18,343 nt of DNA from assembly GCA_937926195.1 (NCBI GenBank), contig CALEXZ010000032.1, forward strand, positions 1 to 18,343. Direction: 5' to 3'. This stretch comes from an uncultured Actinomyces sp. GTDB taxonomy: Bacteria > Actinomycetota > Actinomycetes > Actinomycetales > Actinomycetaceae. The position numbers and the translations under genes were made by a program. Shown piece after piece: positions 1 through 6,628 of the stretch. The notes below the pieces were generated by a model. That model made no database searches and had not been told where the DNA came from. It was given only the letters and a program-made list of their open reading frames with translations. Position 1 is the stretch's first letter, and every line of letters starts with the position of its first letter.

Positions 1-2
1 CC

Positions 3-104
3 GCCCAGTGGCTTGAGCGTTACCGTGCGGCCTTCCCGGAGGCCGGGGCCCGGGCGTCAACCATCGTCACCCGCCCGGGGGCCAGCGCACAGCGCCTGGC
101 CTGA
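3..104 (+). CDS. 3' end of an unidentified gene (5' end outside window)
   Basis: The reading frame starting at base 3 is open from the window edge to a TGA at 102-104, giving 33 residues that begin AQWLERYRAAFPEAG and end ASAQRLA. Third codon positions are mostly G or C, as in the neighbouring genes, and the composition is ordinary for a soluble protein, so this looks like a real C-terminus. The other two forward frames are worse: one stops within 20 bases, and the third is the non-conserved upstream extension of the menB frame. A long inverted repeat starts two bases after the stop, as expected at a gene end. I do not recognise the family. Position before menB allows a menaquinone gene, but nothing in these residues proves it. 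Confidence 0.55.
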   Translation, partial: AQWLERYRAAFPEAGARASTIVTRPGASAQRLA

Positions 105-106
105 GA

Positions 107-184
107 GGTCAGTGCCTGGGGCTCTCGGCGATGCCGCGCATCTTGCGCGCGACGTCGGGGCCGGTCGGGCCCCAGGCACTGACC
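107..184. repeat. 16-bp perfect inverted repeat around a 46-nt loop; possible terminator
   Basis: GGTCAGTGCCTGGGGC at 107-122 is exactly complementary to 169-184. The 46-nt interior contains a second small hairpin (CGCGCA / TGCGCG around TCT, about 134-148). The repeat begins two bases after the stop of the upstream gene, so a factor-assisted or structured transcription end is the simplest reading. There is no T-run after it. The remaining 185-261 shows nothing else that I can support. Confidence 0.5.
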
Positions 185-261
185 CTCCGGCGGGGCGTGG
201 CGGGACCGCCCGGGCGGTGTCGCCCGACGGGGCACATGGCAGCCCACACGCCCCCGCCCCC

Positions 262-267
262 TACCCT
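262..267 (+). promoter_or_regulatory. Candidate -10 box of a leaderless menB transcript (TACCCT)
   Basis: TACCCT fits the actinobacterial TANNNT -10 pattern and lies 6 nt before the menB ATG at 274, which would place transcription start at or next to the A of the ATG. There is no Shine-Dalgarno sequence before this ATG. No convincing -35 hexamer is visible. The same arrangement recurs at two other genes in the window. Confidence 0.45.
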
Positions 268-273
268 GAGCAC

Positions 274-1332
274 ATGAGCGTCCCCCGCCCCGCCACGCCG
301 TCGTCTCACCCGCTGCCCGAGCGCGTCTCGCAGGTCTTCGACCCCGCCCACTGGCGGGAGGTCGAGGGCTTCACCAACCGCGCCACCGCTCCGGGCGGGC
401 TGACCGACGTCACCTACCACCGTGGCTGCGAGCGCGACGCCGACGGCACGTGGCTGCGCGACCTGCCGGTCGTGCGGGTCGCCTTCGACCGCCCCGAGCT
501 GCGTAACGCCTTCCGCCCGCACACCGTCGACGAGCTCTACCGGGTGCTCGACCACGCCCGGATGAGCGGGGACGTCGGCGCCGTCATCCTCACCGGCAAC
601 GGCCCCTCCCCCAAGGACGGCGGCTGGGGCTTCTGCTCAGGCGGCGACCAGCGCATCCGCGGGCGCGACGGCTACCACTACGAGACCGTCGAGGCCGGCA
701 GCACGGCCGACCGGGAGCAGGCCGGCACCCACGACGCCGAGGTCTCGGCCCGCCGCCAGCGCGTCGACGCCGCCCGCGCCGGACGCCTGCACATCCTGGA
801 GGTCCAGCGCCTCATCCGCACCATGCCGAAGGTCGTCATCGCCGCCGTCTCCGGCTGGGCGGCGGGCGGTGGGCACTCCCTCAACGTCGTGTGCGACCTG
901 TCGCTCGCCTCCCTTGAGCACGCCCGTTTCAAGCAGACGGACGCGAACGTCGGCTCCTTCGACGCCGGCTACGGCTCCGCCCTGCTCGCCCGGCAGGTGG
1001 GTGACAAGCGGGCCCGGGAGATCTTCTTCCTGGCGCGCACCTACGGCGCGCAGGAGGCCGAGCGCTGGGGCGTGGTCAACGAGGCCGTGCCGCACGCCGA
1101 GCTCGAGGAGCGGGCCCTGGAGTACGCACAGACCGTCACCGCGAAGTCCCCGCAGGCGATCCGCATGCTCAAGCTCGCCTTCAACCTGGCCGACGACGGC
1201 CTGGCGGGCCAGCAGGTCTTCGCCGGGGAGGCCACGCGCCTGGCCTACATGACGGACGAGGCCGTCGAGGGCCGTGACGCCTTCCTTGAGCGCCGCGAGC
1301 CGGACTGGTCCCCGTTCCCCTACTACTTCTGA
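274..1332 (+). CDS. menB: 1,4-dihydroxy-2-naphthoyl-CoA synthase (MenB)
   Basis: MenB is a cytoplasmic crotonase-fold enzyme that closes the second ring of o-succinylbenzoyl-CoA to give 1,4-dihydroxy-2-naphthoyl-CoA in menaquinone synthesis. The 352-residue product carries the oxyanion-hole stretch WAAGGGHSLN (about 196-205), the QTDANVGSFDAGYGS segment (about 221-235) and the MenB C-terminus ending DWSPFPYYF. Asp223 in QTD sits where E. coli MenB has Gly (QTG), so this should be the bicarbonate-independent type known from Mycobacterium. The protein is some 40 residues longer than the mycobacterial one as I recall it (about 314), through a longer N-terminus and an insert of about 15 residues after GRDGYHYETVE. 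ATG 274 was chosen because conserved sequence begins after it and a -10-like TACCCT precedes it; an upstream TTG at 13 would add 87 residues of non-conserved sequence. menA and menE lie nearby on the opposite strand. Confidence 0.95.
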   Translation: MSVPRPATPSSHPLPERVSQVFDPAHWREVEGFTNRATAPGGLTDVTYHRGCERDADGTWLRDLPVVRVAFDRPELRNAFRPHTVDELYRVLDHARMSGDVGAVILTGNGPSPKDGGWGFCSGGDQRIRGRDGYHYETVEAGSTADREQAGTHDAEVSARRQRVDAARAGRLHILEVQRLIRTMPKVVIAAVSGWAAGGGHSLNVVCDLSLASLEHARFKQTDANVGSFDAGYGSALLARQVGDKRAREIFFLARTYGAQEAERWGVVNEAVPHAELEERALEYAQTVTAKSPQAIRMLKLAFNLADDGLAGQQVFAGEATRLAYMTDEAVEGRDAFLERREPDWSPFPYYF

Positions 1333-1391
1333 GGCTCTGCGTCATCCTCGCCGTGACGGTCGCGACGCCCTGAGAGCCAGGGGCAGATCCT

Positions 1392-1408
1392 CGCCCGCCG
1401 GACGGGCG
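1392..1408 (+). terminator. Short GC hairpin after menB
   Basis: CGCCCG at 1392-1397 pairs with CGGGCG at 1403-1408 around a 5-nt loop, 60 nt after the menB stop and before the next gene. There is no T-run, and short GC hairpins are common by chance in this composition, so it is only a weak terminator candidate. The rest of 1333-1444 shows no recognisable promoter. Confidence 0.25.
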
Positions 1409-1444
1409 GGCAGGCGGACGACGTGCACGAGCAGCGCCACCCGT

Positions 1445-2362
1445 ATGACCCCGGGCTGCGCGGAGAACGGCTCCGAGACCCTCGCCCTCACGAGCGTCTC
1501 CACCGTCCGCGCCGTCGTGGCTATGAACCTGGGGCTGGCGTGTCTCTTCGTCCCGACGCCTCTTTCCTTCGTGCTGGCCTACCCGTTCGGGCAGACGTCC
1601 TACAGCGCCGCCGCGTTCCTCTTCGCCTTCACTCACAACGCCCTCGCCCTGACGGGCACGTGGGTGATCATCCGTTTCCTGCTCAAGCAGCGCCCCGACA
1701 CCTACGGCCTGGCAGGCCCGGTCCTCCCCCTGCGCTGGGCCCCCACCGCCATCATCGTCCCGGCGGTGTGCATCGGTCTCATCACCCTCGCCACCCCCGG
1801 TGAGTGGCTGGTGCCGGAGGTGTACTGGGAACGATCCGAGGTCGTCAATATGGCGCTGCGGGTCCTGTACTTCCCCGTCGTCGATGAGGTCATCTTCCAC
1901 GGACTCATGTACACCCTGATGAAGACGTGGCTGTCGCCCTGGTGGGCCGCCACCTTCACGGGCACGGTCTTCGCCACGGCACACCTGTTCCTGTCATCCT
2001 ACGGATACCGCTTCACCTTCTCCTGGACGCCGTCGGGCACCGTCCAGGTCATACTCACGTCCACCGCCCTGGCGATCTTCCTCGCCGCCGTCGTCGAGCT
2101 CACCGGCTCCGTGTGGAACGCCGCCTGGTGCCACGTCGTATGGAAGCTCGTCCTGGCCCTGACGTCCATCGACACCGTCCAGGGCGACAACATTCTGTTC
2201 AGCTATGTCATCACGGATGACAACCGCCTGCTCACCGGCCATGACGGCAGATTCGGTGACTCGCTCCTCACGGTCCCGGTCCTCCTCGTGTGCGCGGGCC
2301 TGCTCATGTGGCTCGCGAGACGCCGCCAGGCCCGGCCCCAAGAGGTGATGACACTCGACTGA
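1445..2362 (+). CDS. Divergent CPBP-family (CAAX protease / ABI-like) integral membrane protein
   Basis: The 305-residue product is strongly hydrophobic, with about seven or eight predicted membrane segments. It has the layout of the CPBP/ABI family of intramembrane glutamic-type proteases: an EExxxR-like motif as DEVIFHG (D147, E148, H152), an FxxxH motif as FATAH (F176, H180) and a later motif as HVVWK (H230). Compared with the family consensus the first Glu is Asp, the Arg is His and the Asn of HxxxN is Lys. The second Glu and both motif histidines are kept. Activity and substrate are therefore uncertain. ATG 1445 was taken because sequence before it is not protein-like; it has no clear Shine-Dalgarno, and ATG 1523, at the first membrane segment, is an alternative. 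The frame extends to a GTG at 1274 inside menB, which is unlikely. Some stretches are less G/C-rich than neighbouring genes. Confidence 0.75.
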   Translation: MTPGCAENGSETLALTSVSTVRAVVAMNLGLACLFVPTPLSFVLAYPFGQTSYSAAAFLFAFTHNALALTGTWVIIRFLLKQRPDTYGLAGPVLPLRWAPTAIIVPAVCIGLITLATPGEWLVPEVYWERSEVVNMALRVLYFPVVDEVIFHGLMYTLMKTWLSPWWAATFTGTVFATAHLFLSSYGYRFTFSWTPSGTVQVILTSTALAIFLAAVVELTGSVWNAAWCHVVWKLVLALTSIDTVQGDNILFSYVITDDNRLLTGHDGRFGDSLLTVPVLLVCAGLLMWLARRRQARPQEVMTLD

Positions 2363-2448
2363 CGTGATGCCACCCCCCTTGGCTCGGCCAGCCCGTGCGT
2401 GACAGGGTTCACAGACGTGGACGCGTACCGCTCCCGGTCGCGCCGACC

Positions 2449-2486
2449 GTCCCCTACCGGCACCTGCGCCGGTCCCCTACCGGAGG
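2449..2486 (+). promoter_or_regulatory. yagU leader: two competing hairpins, one covering the ribosome-binding site
   Basis: GTCCCCTACCGG occurs twice (2449-2460 and 2472-2483). CCGGT at 2469-2473 can pair downstream with ACCGG at 2479-2483 around a 5-nt loop; that arm contains the first two bases of the GGAGG Shine-Dalgarno (2482-2486). The same bases, as GCCGGT at 2468-2473, can instead pair upstream with ACCGGC at 2456-2461 around a 6-nt loop. The two hairpins exclude each other, one leaving the ribosome-binding site free and one partly closing it. The pairing is read directly; a regulatory role is inference. I see no clear promoter in 2363-2448. Confidence 0.35.
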
Positions 2487-2491
2487 TTCCC

Positions 2492-3103
2492 ATGCCCTCG
2501 TGGATCACCACGCTCCTCGGCTCCACCGACCCGTCACGGCGTCGCCTCAAGGCCGCCGTCATCGTCGGCCTCATCGGCGGCTTCTTCTCCGCCATCGTCA
2601 AGTTCGGCTGGGAGGTCCCCTTCCCGCCGCGCACGCCGGACCGCCAGATCACCAACCCGCCTCAGGCCATGCTCGAGTGGTTCGGCATGAGCTACGACCA
2701 GTCGCACGCCACGGTGTCCTTCTCCCTCACCGAGCTGCCGATCATGTCCTTCATCGTCCACTTCAGCTTCGCGATCGTCTTCGCCCTCATCTACTGCGTC
2801 GGCGCCGAGTACTTCCCGAGGATCAAGATGTGGCAGGGCGCCGTCTTCGGCATCGTCGTCTACGTCTTCGCGCACGTCATCGTCATGCCGTTGCTGGGCT
2901 GGGCCCCGAACCCCTTCCCGTGGGCCGACGTCGCCCTCGAGGGCGTCAACCAGTACGGCCCGCAGTCCTGGTCCGAGCACTTCTCCGAGTTCTGGGGTCA
3001 CATCATCTGGCTGTGGTCGATCGAGATCGTGCGCCGCGACATCCGCAATCGCATCACCCACGAGCCCGACGCCGAGGTCCCCCTCGCCCAGGCGGCCCGC
3101 TGA
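2492..3103 (+). CDS. yagU: YagU family (DUF1440) inner-membrane protein
   Basis: The 203-residue product closely matches the pattern of E. coli YagU (about 204 residues). It shares the N-terminal RRRLKAAVIVGLIGG segment, a WEVPFPPR stretch, the central FAIVFALIYCVGAEYFPRIK and WQG, and the C-terminal segment WSIEIVRRDIRNRITHEPD followed by EVPLAQ. It has about four membrane segments. E. coli YagU has been linked to acid resistance; the molecular activity of the family is unknown. ATG 2492 has GGAGG five bases upstream; the frame continues to a GTG at 2399, but those extra 31 residues are not family-like. The gene follows the CPBP gene on the same strand after 129 nt and is closed by a strong hairpin. 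Confidence 0.88.
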   Translation: MPSWITTLLGSTDPSRRRLKAAVIVGLIGGFFSAIVKFGWEVPFPPRTPDRQITNPPQAMLEWFGMSYDQSHATVSFSLTELPIMSFIVHFSFAIVFALIYCVGAEYFPRIKMWQGAVFGIVVYVFAHVIVMPLLGWAPNPFPWADVALEGVNQYGPQSWSEHFSEFWGHIIWLWSIEIVRRDIRNRITHEPDAEVPLAQAAR

Positions 3104-3125
3104 CGTACAGCGGCCCCGCACCGGA

Positions 3126-3151
3126 GCCCGTCCTCCCCCGGGAGGGCGGGC
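3126..3151. terminator. Bidirectional terminator between yagU and menA
   Basis: The 26-nt sequence from GCCCGTCCTCC through GGAGGGCGGGC folds into a stem of 11 pairs (one T-G wobble) with a 4-nt loop. It lies 22 nt after the yagU stop and 9 nt after the menA stop on the opposite strand, so it can serve both convergent genes. There is no long T-run. Confidence 0.7.
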
Positions 3152-3160
3152 GCTCGTCGT

Positions 3161-4150
3161 TCAGGAGGCGGAGACGAGCACCAGCCCCAGCGCCACCACG
3201 ACCCCGTAGAGCAACTCGTAGAGCCCGGCGTCGCGCAGGGCCGGGATGAGGTCCCGGCCTGTGGCACGGGCGATGACGGGCCGGGTCACCCGCTCGGCCG
3301 CCGCCGACAGGACCAGCAGCGCCACGAGCAGGACGGGCCCCGCGCCTGTGAGCATCGAGCCCCCCTCCAGCCCGCGCTCCAGCTGGACCCAGGCGACCGC
3401 CCCGACCCCCAGCACCACCGGCAGGCAGACCATGACGACGAAGGCGGTCCGGGCCCGCTCGTCCCCCAGGCGCACCGCCAGCGTCCTCTTGCCGTGGGCC
3501 GGGTCGGTGTCGATGTCGCGCAGGTTGTTGACCATGAGCAGCGAGCAGGCGATGAGCCCGATGCCGCAGGCCGCCAGCCACACCCAGCCGGGCGGCACCG
3601 AGGGTCCGGCACCGTCGGCGTCGAACTGGACGTAGACGGTGCCGCAGGTCGCCATGAGTCCGAAGAAGACGAAGACGAAGACCTCCCCCAGGCCCGCGTA
3701 TCCGTAGGGGCGCGGCCCGCCCGTGTAGAACCAGGCCGCGGCGACGGCCGCCACACCGGCCAGCACCAGCCACCACTGCTGGGACAGGACGACGACGGCC
3801 AGGCCCAGCAGCACGGCGAGACCGAAGCACCCGAAGGCCGCGTGCTTCACCCGGCTCGGGGGCACCTGACCGCTGGCGGTCAGGCGCGGCGGGCCGGTGC
3901 GCTCGTCGTCGGTGCCGCGCACGCCGTCGGAATAGTCGTTGGCGAGGTTGCAGCCGATCTGCAGGGCCAGGGCGACGCCCGCCGCCAGCAGGGTGCGCGG
4001 CAGGGAGAAGGTGCCCAGCGCGATGGCCGCGCCACCCCCCAGGATGACCGGGGCGACCGCGGCCGGCAGGGTGCGCAGGCGCACGACCTCGGCCCAGCTG
4101 GTGGCAGCGGGCTCGGCCGATCCGGTCTCGTCTGTGTTCTCGGGCCGCAT
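3161..4150 (-). CDS. menA: 1,4-dihydroxy-2-naphthoate polyprenyltransferase (MenA)
   Basis: MenA is a UbiA-superfamily membrane enzyme that attaches a polyprenyl chain to 1,4-dihydroxy-2-naphthoate with loss of CO2, giving demethylmenaquinone. The 329-residue product has the two Asp-rich diphosphate/Mg motifs, NLANDYSDG (N68, D72, D75) and NNLRDIDTD (N209, D212, D214, D216), the start segment WAEVVRLRTLPAAVAPV, and about eight membrane segments. ATG 4150 was chosen because AGGAGG lies 9 nt upstream; an ATG at 4168 is six codons earlier, but that AGGAGG would then lie inside the coding sequence and the 4168 start has no Shine-Dalgarno of its own. It follows menE on the same strand after about 42 nt, with no terminator between, so the two are probably cotranscribed. 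Confidence 0.94.
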   Translation of the reverse strand: MRPENTDETGSAEPAATSWAEVVRLRTLPAAVAPVILGGGAAIALGTFSLPRTLLAAGVALALQIGCNLANDYSDGVRGTDDERTGPPRLTASGQVPPSRVKHAAFGCFGLAVLLGLAVVVLSQQWWLVLAGVAAVAAAWFYTGGPRPYGYAGLGEVFVFVFFGLMATCGTVYVQFDADGAGPSVPPGWVWLAACGIGLIACSLLMVNNLRDIDTDPAHGKRTLAVRLGDERARTAFVVMVCLPVVLGVGAVAWVQLERGLEGGSMLTGAGPVLLVALLVLSAAAERVTRPVIARATGRDLIPALRDAGLYELLYGVVVALGLVLVSAS

Positions 4151-4192
4151 CAGCAGGCGCCTCCTCATCCGACGCGTATGGCGAGGGGGAGC

Positions 4193-5431
4193 CTATCGCA
4201 GGCGTTCACGCGCGAGACGCCCGGCGGCCCGCCGGTCGACCTTGCCCGGGCCGCGCAGCGCCAGCTCCTCAACCACGAGCACGTGCTTGGGGGTGTGCGC
4301 GCCGTCGAGCACAGCCCGCACGGCGGCGCGCACGGCCTCCGGCTCCAGCCCTGCCCCCGCCCGCGGCACCACGAGCGCGGCGACGGCGCTGCCCCACTGC
4401 TCGTCGGGGACTCCGACGACGCAGGCCTCGGCCACGCCCTCGAGCCGCGCCAGGGCCTCCTCTACCTGCCGCGGCTCGACCTTGACGCCCCCGGTGATGA
4501 TGACGTCGTCGGCCCGGCCGAGGACGTGCAGGCGCCCGTCGGTGAGACGGCCTCGGTCGGCGGTGAGCACCGCAGGCGGCCCGCCCGCCGTGGCGGGCCG
4601 GAAGGAGGTGGTGGAGCCGGCCGCCAGGAGGTAGCCCTCGGCGAGCACGGGGCCGGTGAGGACGATACGGCCCACACCCTGGGCGTCGGGCTGCTCGATG
4701 CGCACGCCGACGCCGTCAAGGGCGACGCCGTCGTAGACGCAGCCACCGCCGGTCTCACTCATGCCGTAGGTGGTCACCACCGGGACACCGGCCGCCCGGG
4801 CACGTTCACGCAGGTGCGCCTCGGTGGCCGCCCCGCCGACGAGGACGGCCGTGGTGCGCGCCAGCGCACGGCGGGCGCACGGGATGTCGAGGCAGCGCCG
4901 CAGCTGGGTGGGCACGAGGGACAGGTACAGGGGGGTGCCCGGGTCCTCCCCCAGGGCGCGCTCCAGGAGGTCGGCCAGCCCCTCGGGGTCGAAGCCCGCG
5001 GAGGTGTCGAGCACCCGCGGCCGGGTACCGGCGACGATGCCACGCAGGAGCACCTGGAGCCCGGCCACGTGGTGGGCGGGCAGGGCCAGCACCCAGGTGC
5101 CGGGGCCGCCCAGGCGGGCGTGGGTGGCCCGGGCGGAGGCCACGAGCGCACCGGCGCTCATGGCGATGAGGCTGGCGTCGCCGCTGGACGAGCCCGAGGT
5201 GCGCAGCAACAGGTCGGCGCGCCCGGCGAGATCGGGGCGCCGGGCGATCGCGTCCTGCGCCCGCTCCAGCAGCCCGTCCTGCTCCTCGCCCGGAGCCAGG
5301 GGCAGGAGCAGGGGGCCGCGCCCGGGCTCCGCGACCGCGCGGGCAAGCGCCTGGCGCAGGCGGGCGACGTCCTGGGGGCGGGTGCCGCCCGGCAGCGGCA
5401 GGAGCTGGCGGGCGGGGCGGGGACGGGTCAC
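4193..5431 (-). CDS. menE: o-Succinylbenzoate-CoA ligase (MenE), ANL superfamily
   Basis: MenE adenylates o-succinylbenzoate and transfers it to CoA, producing the MenB substrate. The roughly 412-residue product has the AMP-forming ligase motifs in order: P-loop TSGSSSGDA (78-86), YGMSETGGG (222-230), TADRG (about 290-294), hinge GRADDVIITGGVKVEPRQVE (305-324) and the C-terminal catalytic Lys in GPGKVDRRA (K397). The P-loop is slightly unusual in lacking the Pro-Lys that commonly ends it. The length suits MenE, which is shorter than most acyl-CoA synthetases. The MenE assignment rests on size plus the adjoining menA and nearby menB; motifs alone would fit other acyl-CoA ligases. The start is uncertain: GTG 5431 is used because conserved sequence follows it, but GTG 5485 is in frame. 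Neither has a strong Shine-Dalgarno. Confidence 0.85.
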   Translation of the reverse strand: MTRPRPARQLLPLPGGTRPQDVARLRQALARAVAEPGRGPLLLPLAPGEEQDGLLERAQDAIARRPDLAGRADLLLRTSGSSSGDASLIAMSAGALVASARATHARLGGPGTWVLALPAHHVAGLQVLLRGIVAGTRPRVLDTSAGFDPEGLADLLERALGEDPGTPLYLSLVPTQLRRCLDIPCARRALARTTAVLVGGAATEAHLRERARAAGVPVVTTYGMSETGGGCVYDGVALDGVGVRIEQPDAQGVGRIVLTGPVLAEGYLLAAGSTTSFRPATAGGPPAVLTADRGRLTDGRLHVLGRADDVIITGGVKVEPRQVEEALARLEGVAEACVVGVPDEQWGSAVAALVVPRAGAGLEPEAVRAAVRAVLDGAHTPKHVLVVEELALRGPGKVDRRAAGRLARERLR

Positions 5432-5499
5432 CGCCCCAGCGTCGCACACCCCTCGTACGCCGGGGACGTTCCCGGCCCGGGGCACAGCGCCCGGTCGAC

Positions 5500-5505
5500 T
5501 AGGGT
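5500..5505 (+). promoter_or_regulatory. Candidate -10 box (TAGGGT) for a leaderless transcript
   Basis: TAGGGT fits TANNNT and ends 7 nt before the ATG at 5513, with no Shine-Dalgarno between. It lies in the short region between the divergent menE and PLDc_N genes. No clear -35 is visible. Confidence 0.45.
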
Positions 5506-5512
5506 GTGCCGC

Positions 5513-5869
5513 ATGCGCCTGATCCTCACCGTCCTCGTCATCGCCCTGACGATCTACTCGCTGCTGGACTGCGCGCGCACCCCCGATGACAGCATGCCGG
5601 CGAGGATGCCGAAGTTCATCTGGATCATCATCATCGTCGCCATCACCGTCGTCGGGCCGATCGCCTGGATCATCACGAGCCGGGTCAAGGCGGCCGAGGA
5701 GCGCGGGGGCTACGTCGAGCCCACCGTCTGGTCCTCGCGCGAGGGAACGCAGCTGCGCCGCCCCGAGAGGCCCAGGCCCGTGGCCCCGGACGACGACCCG
5801 GAGTTCCTGCGCAACCTCGACCGGGACATCAGGCGACGCAAGGCGAAGGAGGAGGACGAGGAGGGCTGA
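5513..5869 (+). CDS. Small membrane protein with PLDc_N-type domain
   Basis: The 118-residue product has two membrane segments (about 2-18 and 34-56). It shows the pattern of the phospholipase D nuclease N-terminal domain found in many actinobacterial membrane proteins: a first helix ending YSLLDCARTP, then ARMPKFIW, then a hydrophobic stretch with VGPIAWIITSR. The C-terminal half is charged and probably cytoplasmic, ending in a Lys/Glu-rich tail (RRRKAKEEDEEG). There is no phospholipase catalytic domain, so no enzymatic activity is implied; the function of such stand-alone proteins is unknown to me. ATG 5513 has a TANNNT motif 7 nt upstream and no Shine-Dalgarno. The gene converges on the next one with only 9 nt between the stop codons. 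Confidence 0.82.
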   Translation: MRLILTVLVIALTIYSLLDCARTPDDSMPARMPKFIWIIIIVAITVVGPIAWIITSRVKAAEERGGYVEPTVWSSREGTQLRRPERPRPVAPDDDPEFLRNLDRDIRRRKAKEEDEEG

Positions 5870-5878
5870 GGCCTGCGC

Positions 5879-6628
5879 CTAGACCTCGTACCCGTGCGCG
5901 GCCGCGTGCAGGAACCAGTCCCCCGGCAGCCACGCACCTGCCGCCACCTGCGGGTGCTCGGGCAGGTACTGCACCGCCCACAGGACCAGGACCAGCTCGG
6001 CCCACTGGGCGCGCAGCTTCCACCGGGCTGAGCCGCTGCTGTTGGCCGCGGCCATGACCACCTCGCCGGTGCCGGTGAGCATGACCTCCTGAACGTCACG
6101 GAAGGCGACCGGCATGATGCCCTCACCCGTGCCGATGTAGATCCCGTGCGTGGACACCGTCAGGCGCGCGTCCGCCAGGTGGCGCCACTTCTCGACGGCG
6201 TCCGCCTCGGCGGCCTTGCGACGCCGGGAGTTGAGGTAGGCCTGGCCGCCGAAGAAGGCGGCCGTCAGCGCCAGGCCCACCGGCCCGCCCGCCAGGAAGA
6301 AGCCCCGCGACGGGTTGTAGGTCGCGTCCCCGCGCCGGTAGACGAGCATCTCGGCGTCGCAGGAGGCGAGCATGACCTCGTCGGCGCTGAAGGCGCGACG
6401 CACCGGGTCCACCACCGGCGAGACCGGGTTCGGTCTGCGGCCCGAGCGTACCGCGCTGAGGACCCCCGCGGTGTGCCACCACACGAAGTCCTGGCCGGTC
6501 CACGGCCGCTGAGGCTCGGGGCGCCCGGTGCGCACCAGCGGCGCCGACGGGCTGGGCACCAGCACGCCACCAGGGCTCTCGCCCGGCAGCAGGACCTCGG
6601 GCTCGTGCCCGACGTCAGGGGGCGTCAC
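5879..6628 (-). CDS. Uncharacterised single-pass membrane protein
   Basis: I do not recognise the family of this 249-residue product. It has a Pro-rich N-terminus, one likely membrane helix (about 109-132, GFFLAGGPVGLALTAAFFGG) and, after a basic NSRRRK stretch, a C-terminal part of about 110 residues. That part (LADARLTVSTHGIYIGTGEG through AFRDVQEVMLTGTGEVVMAA) alternates strand-like segments reminiscent of bacterial PH-like domains; this is a fold guess only. The start is well supported: GTG 6628 overlaps the upstream stop as GTGA, and a GAGGAGG ribosome-binding site lies about 7 nt before it inside the upstream gene. The same frame remains open to 7012, but that portion is a shadow of the phosphatase gene. 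Translational coupling suggests related function with the phosphatase. Confidence 0.8.
   Translation of the reverse strand: MTPPDVGHEPEVLLPGESPGGVLVPSPSAPLVRTGRPEPQRPWTGQDFVWWHTAGVLSAVRSGRRPNPVSPVVDPVRRAFSADEVMLASCDAEMLVYRRGDATYNPSRGFFLAGGPVGLALTAAFFGGQAYLNSRRRKAAEADAVEKWRHLADARLTVSTHGIYIGTGEGIMPVAFRDVQEVMLTGTGEVVMAAANSSGSARWKLRAQWAELVLVLWAVQYLPEHPQVAAGAWLPGDWFLHAAAHGYEV

Noticed and set aside
107..184. Treating the inverted repeat as an insertion sequence or MITE
   Set aside because: No flanking target duplication is visible and there is no second copy in the window; kept only as an unexplained repeat or possible terminator.
13..273. An 87-residue N-terminal extension of MenB from a TTG
   Set aside because: The extension is Pro/Arg/Gly-rich without conserved sequence, overlaps the end of the previous gene and the inverted repeat, and has no ribosome-binding site.
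4193..5431. Calling the ligase inactive because its P-loop (TSGSSSGDA) lacks the usual Pro-Lys
   Set aside because: The P-loop Lys is not invariant in this superfamily, and the Thr-Glu, Asp and catalytic C-terminal Lys motifs are intact.
3494..5869. One 791-residue protein containing the PLDc_N segment at its C-terminus
   Set aside because: The first 673 residues are the antisense of menA and menE. The real gene starts at ATG 5513, where hydrophobic family-like sequence begins and a -10-like box precedes it.
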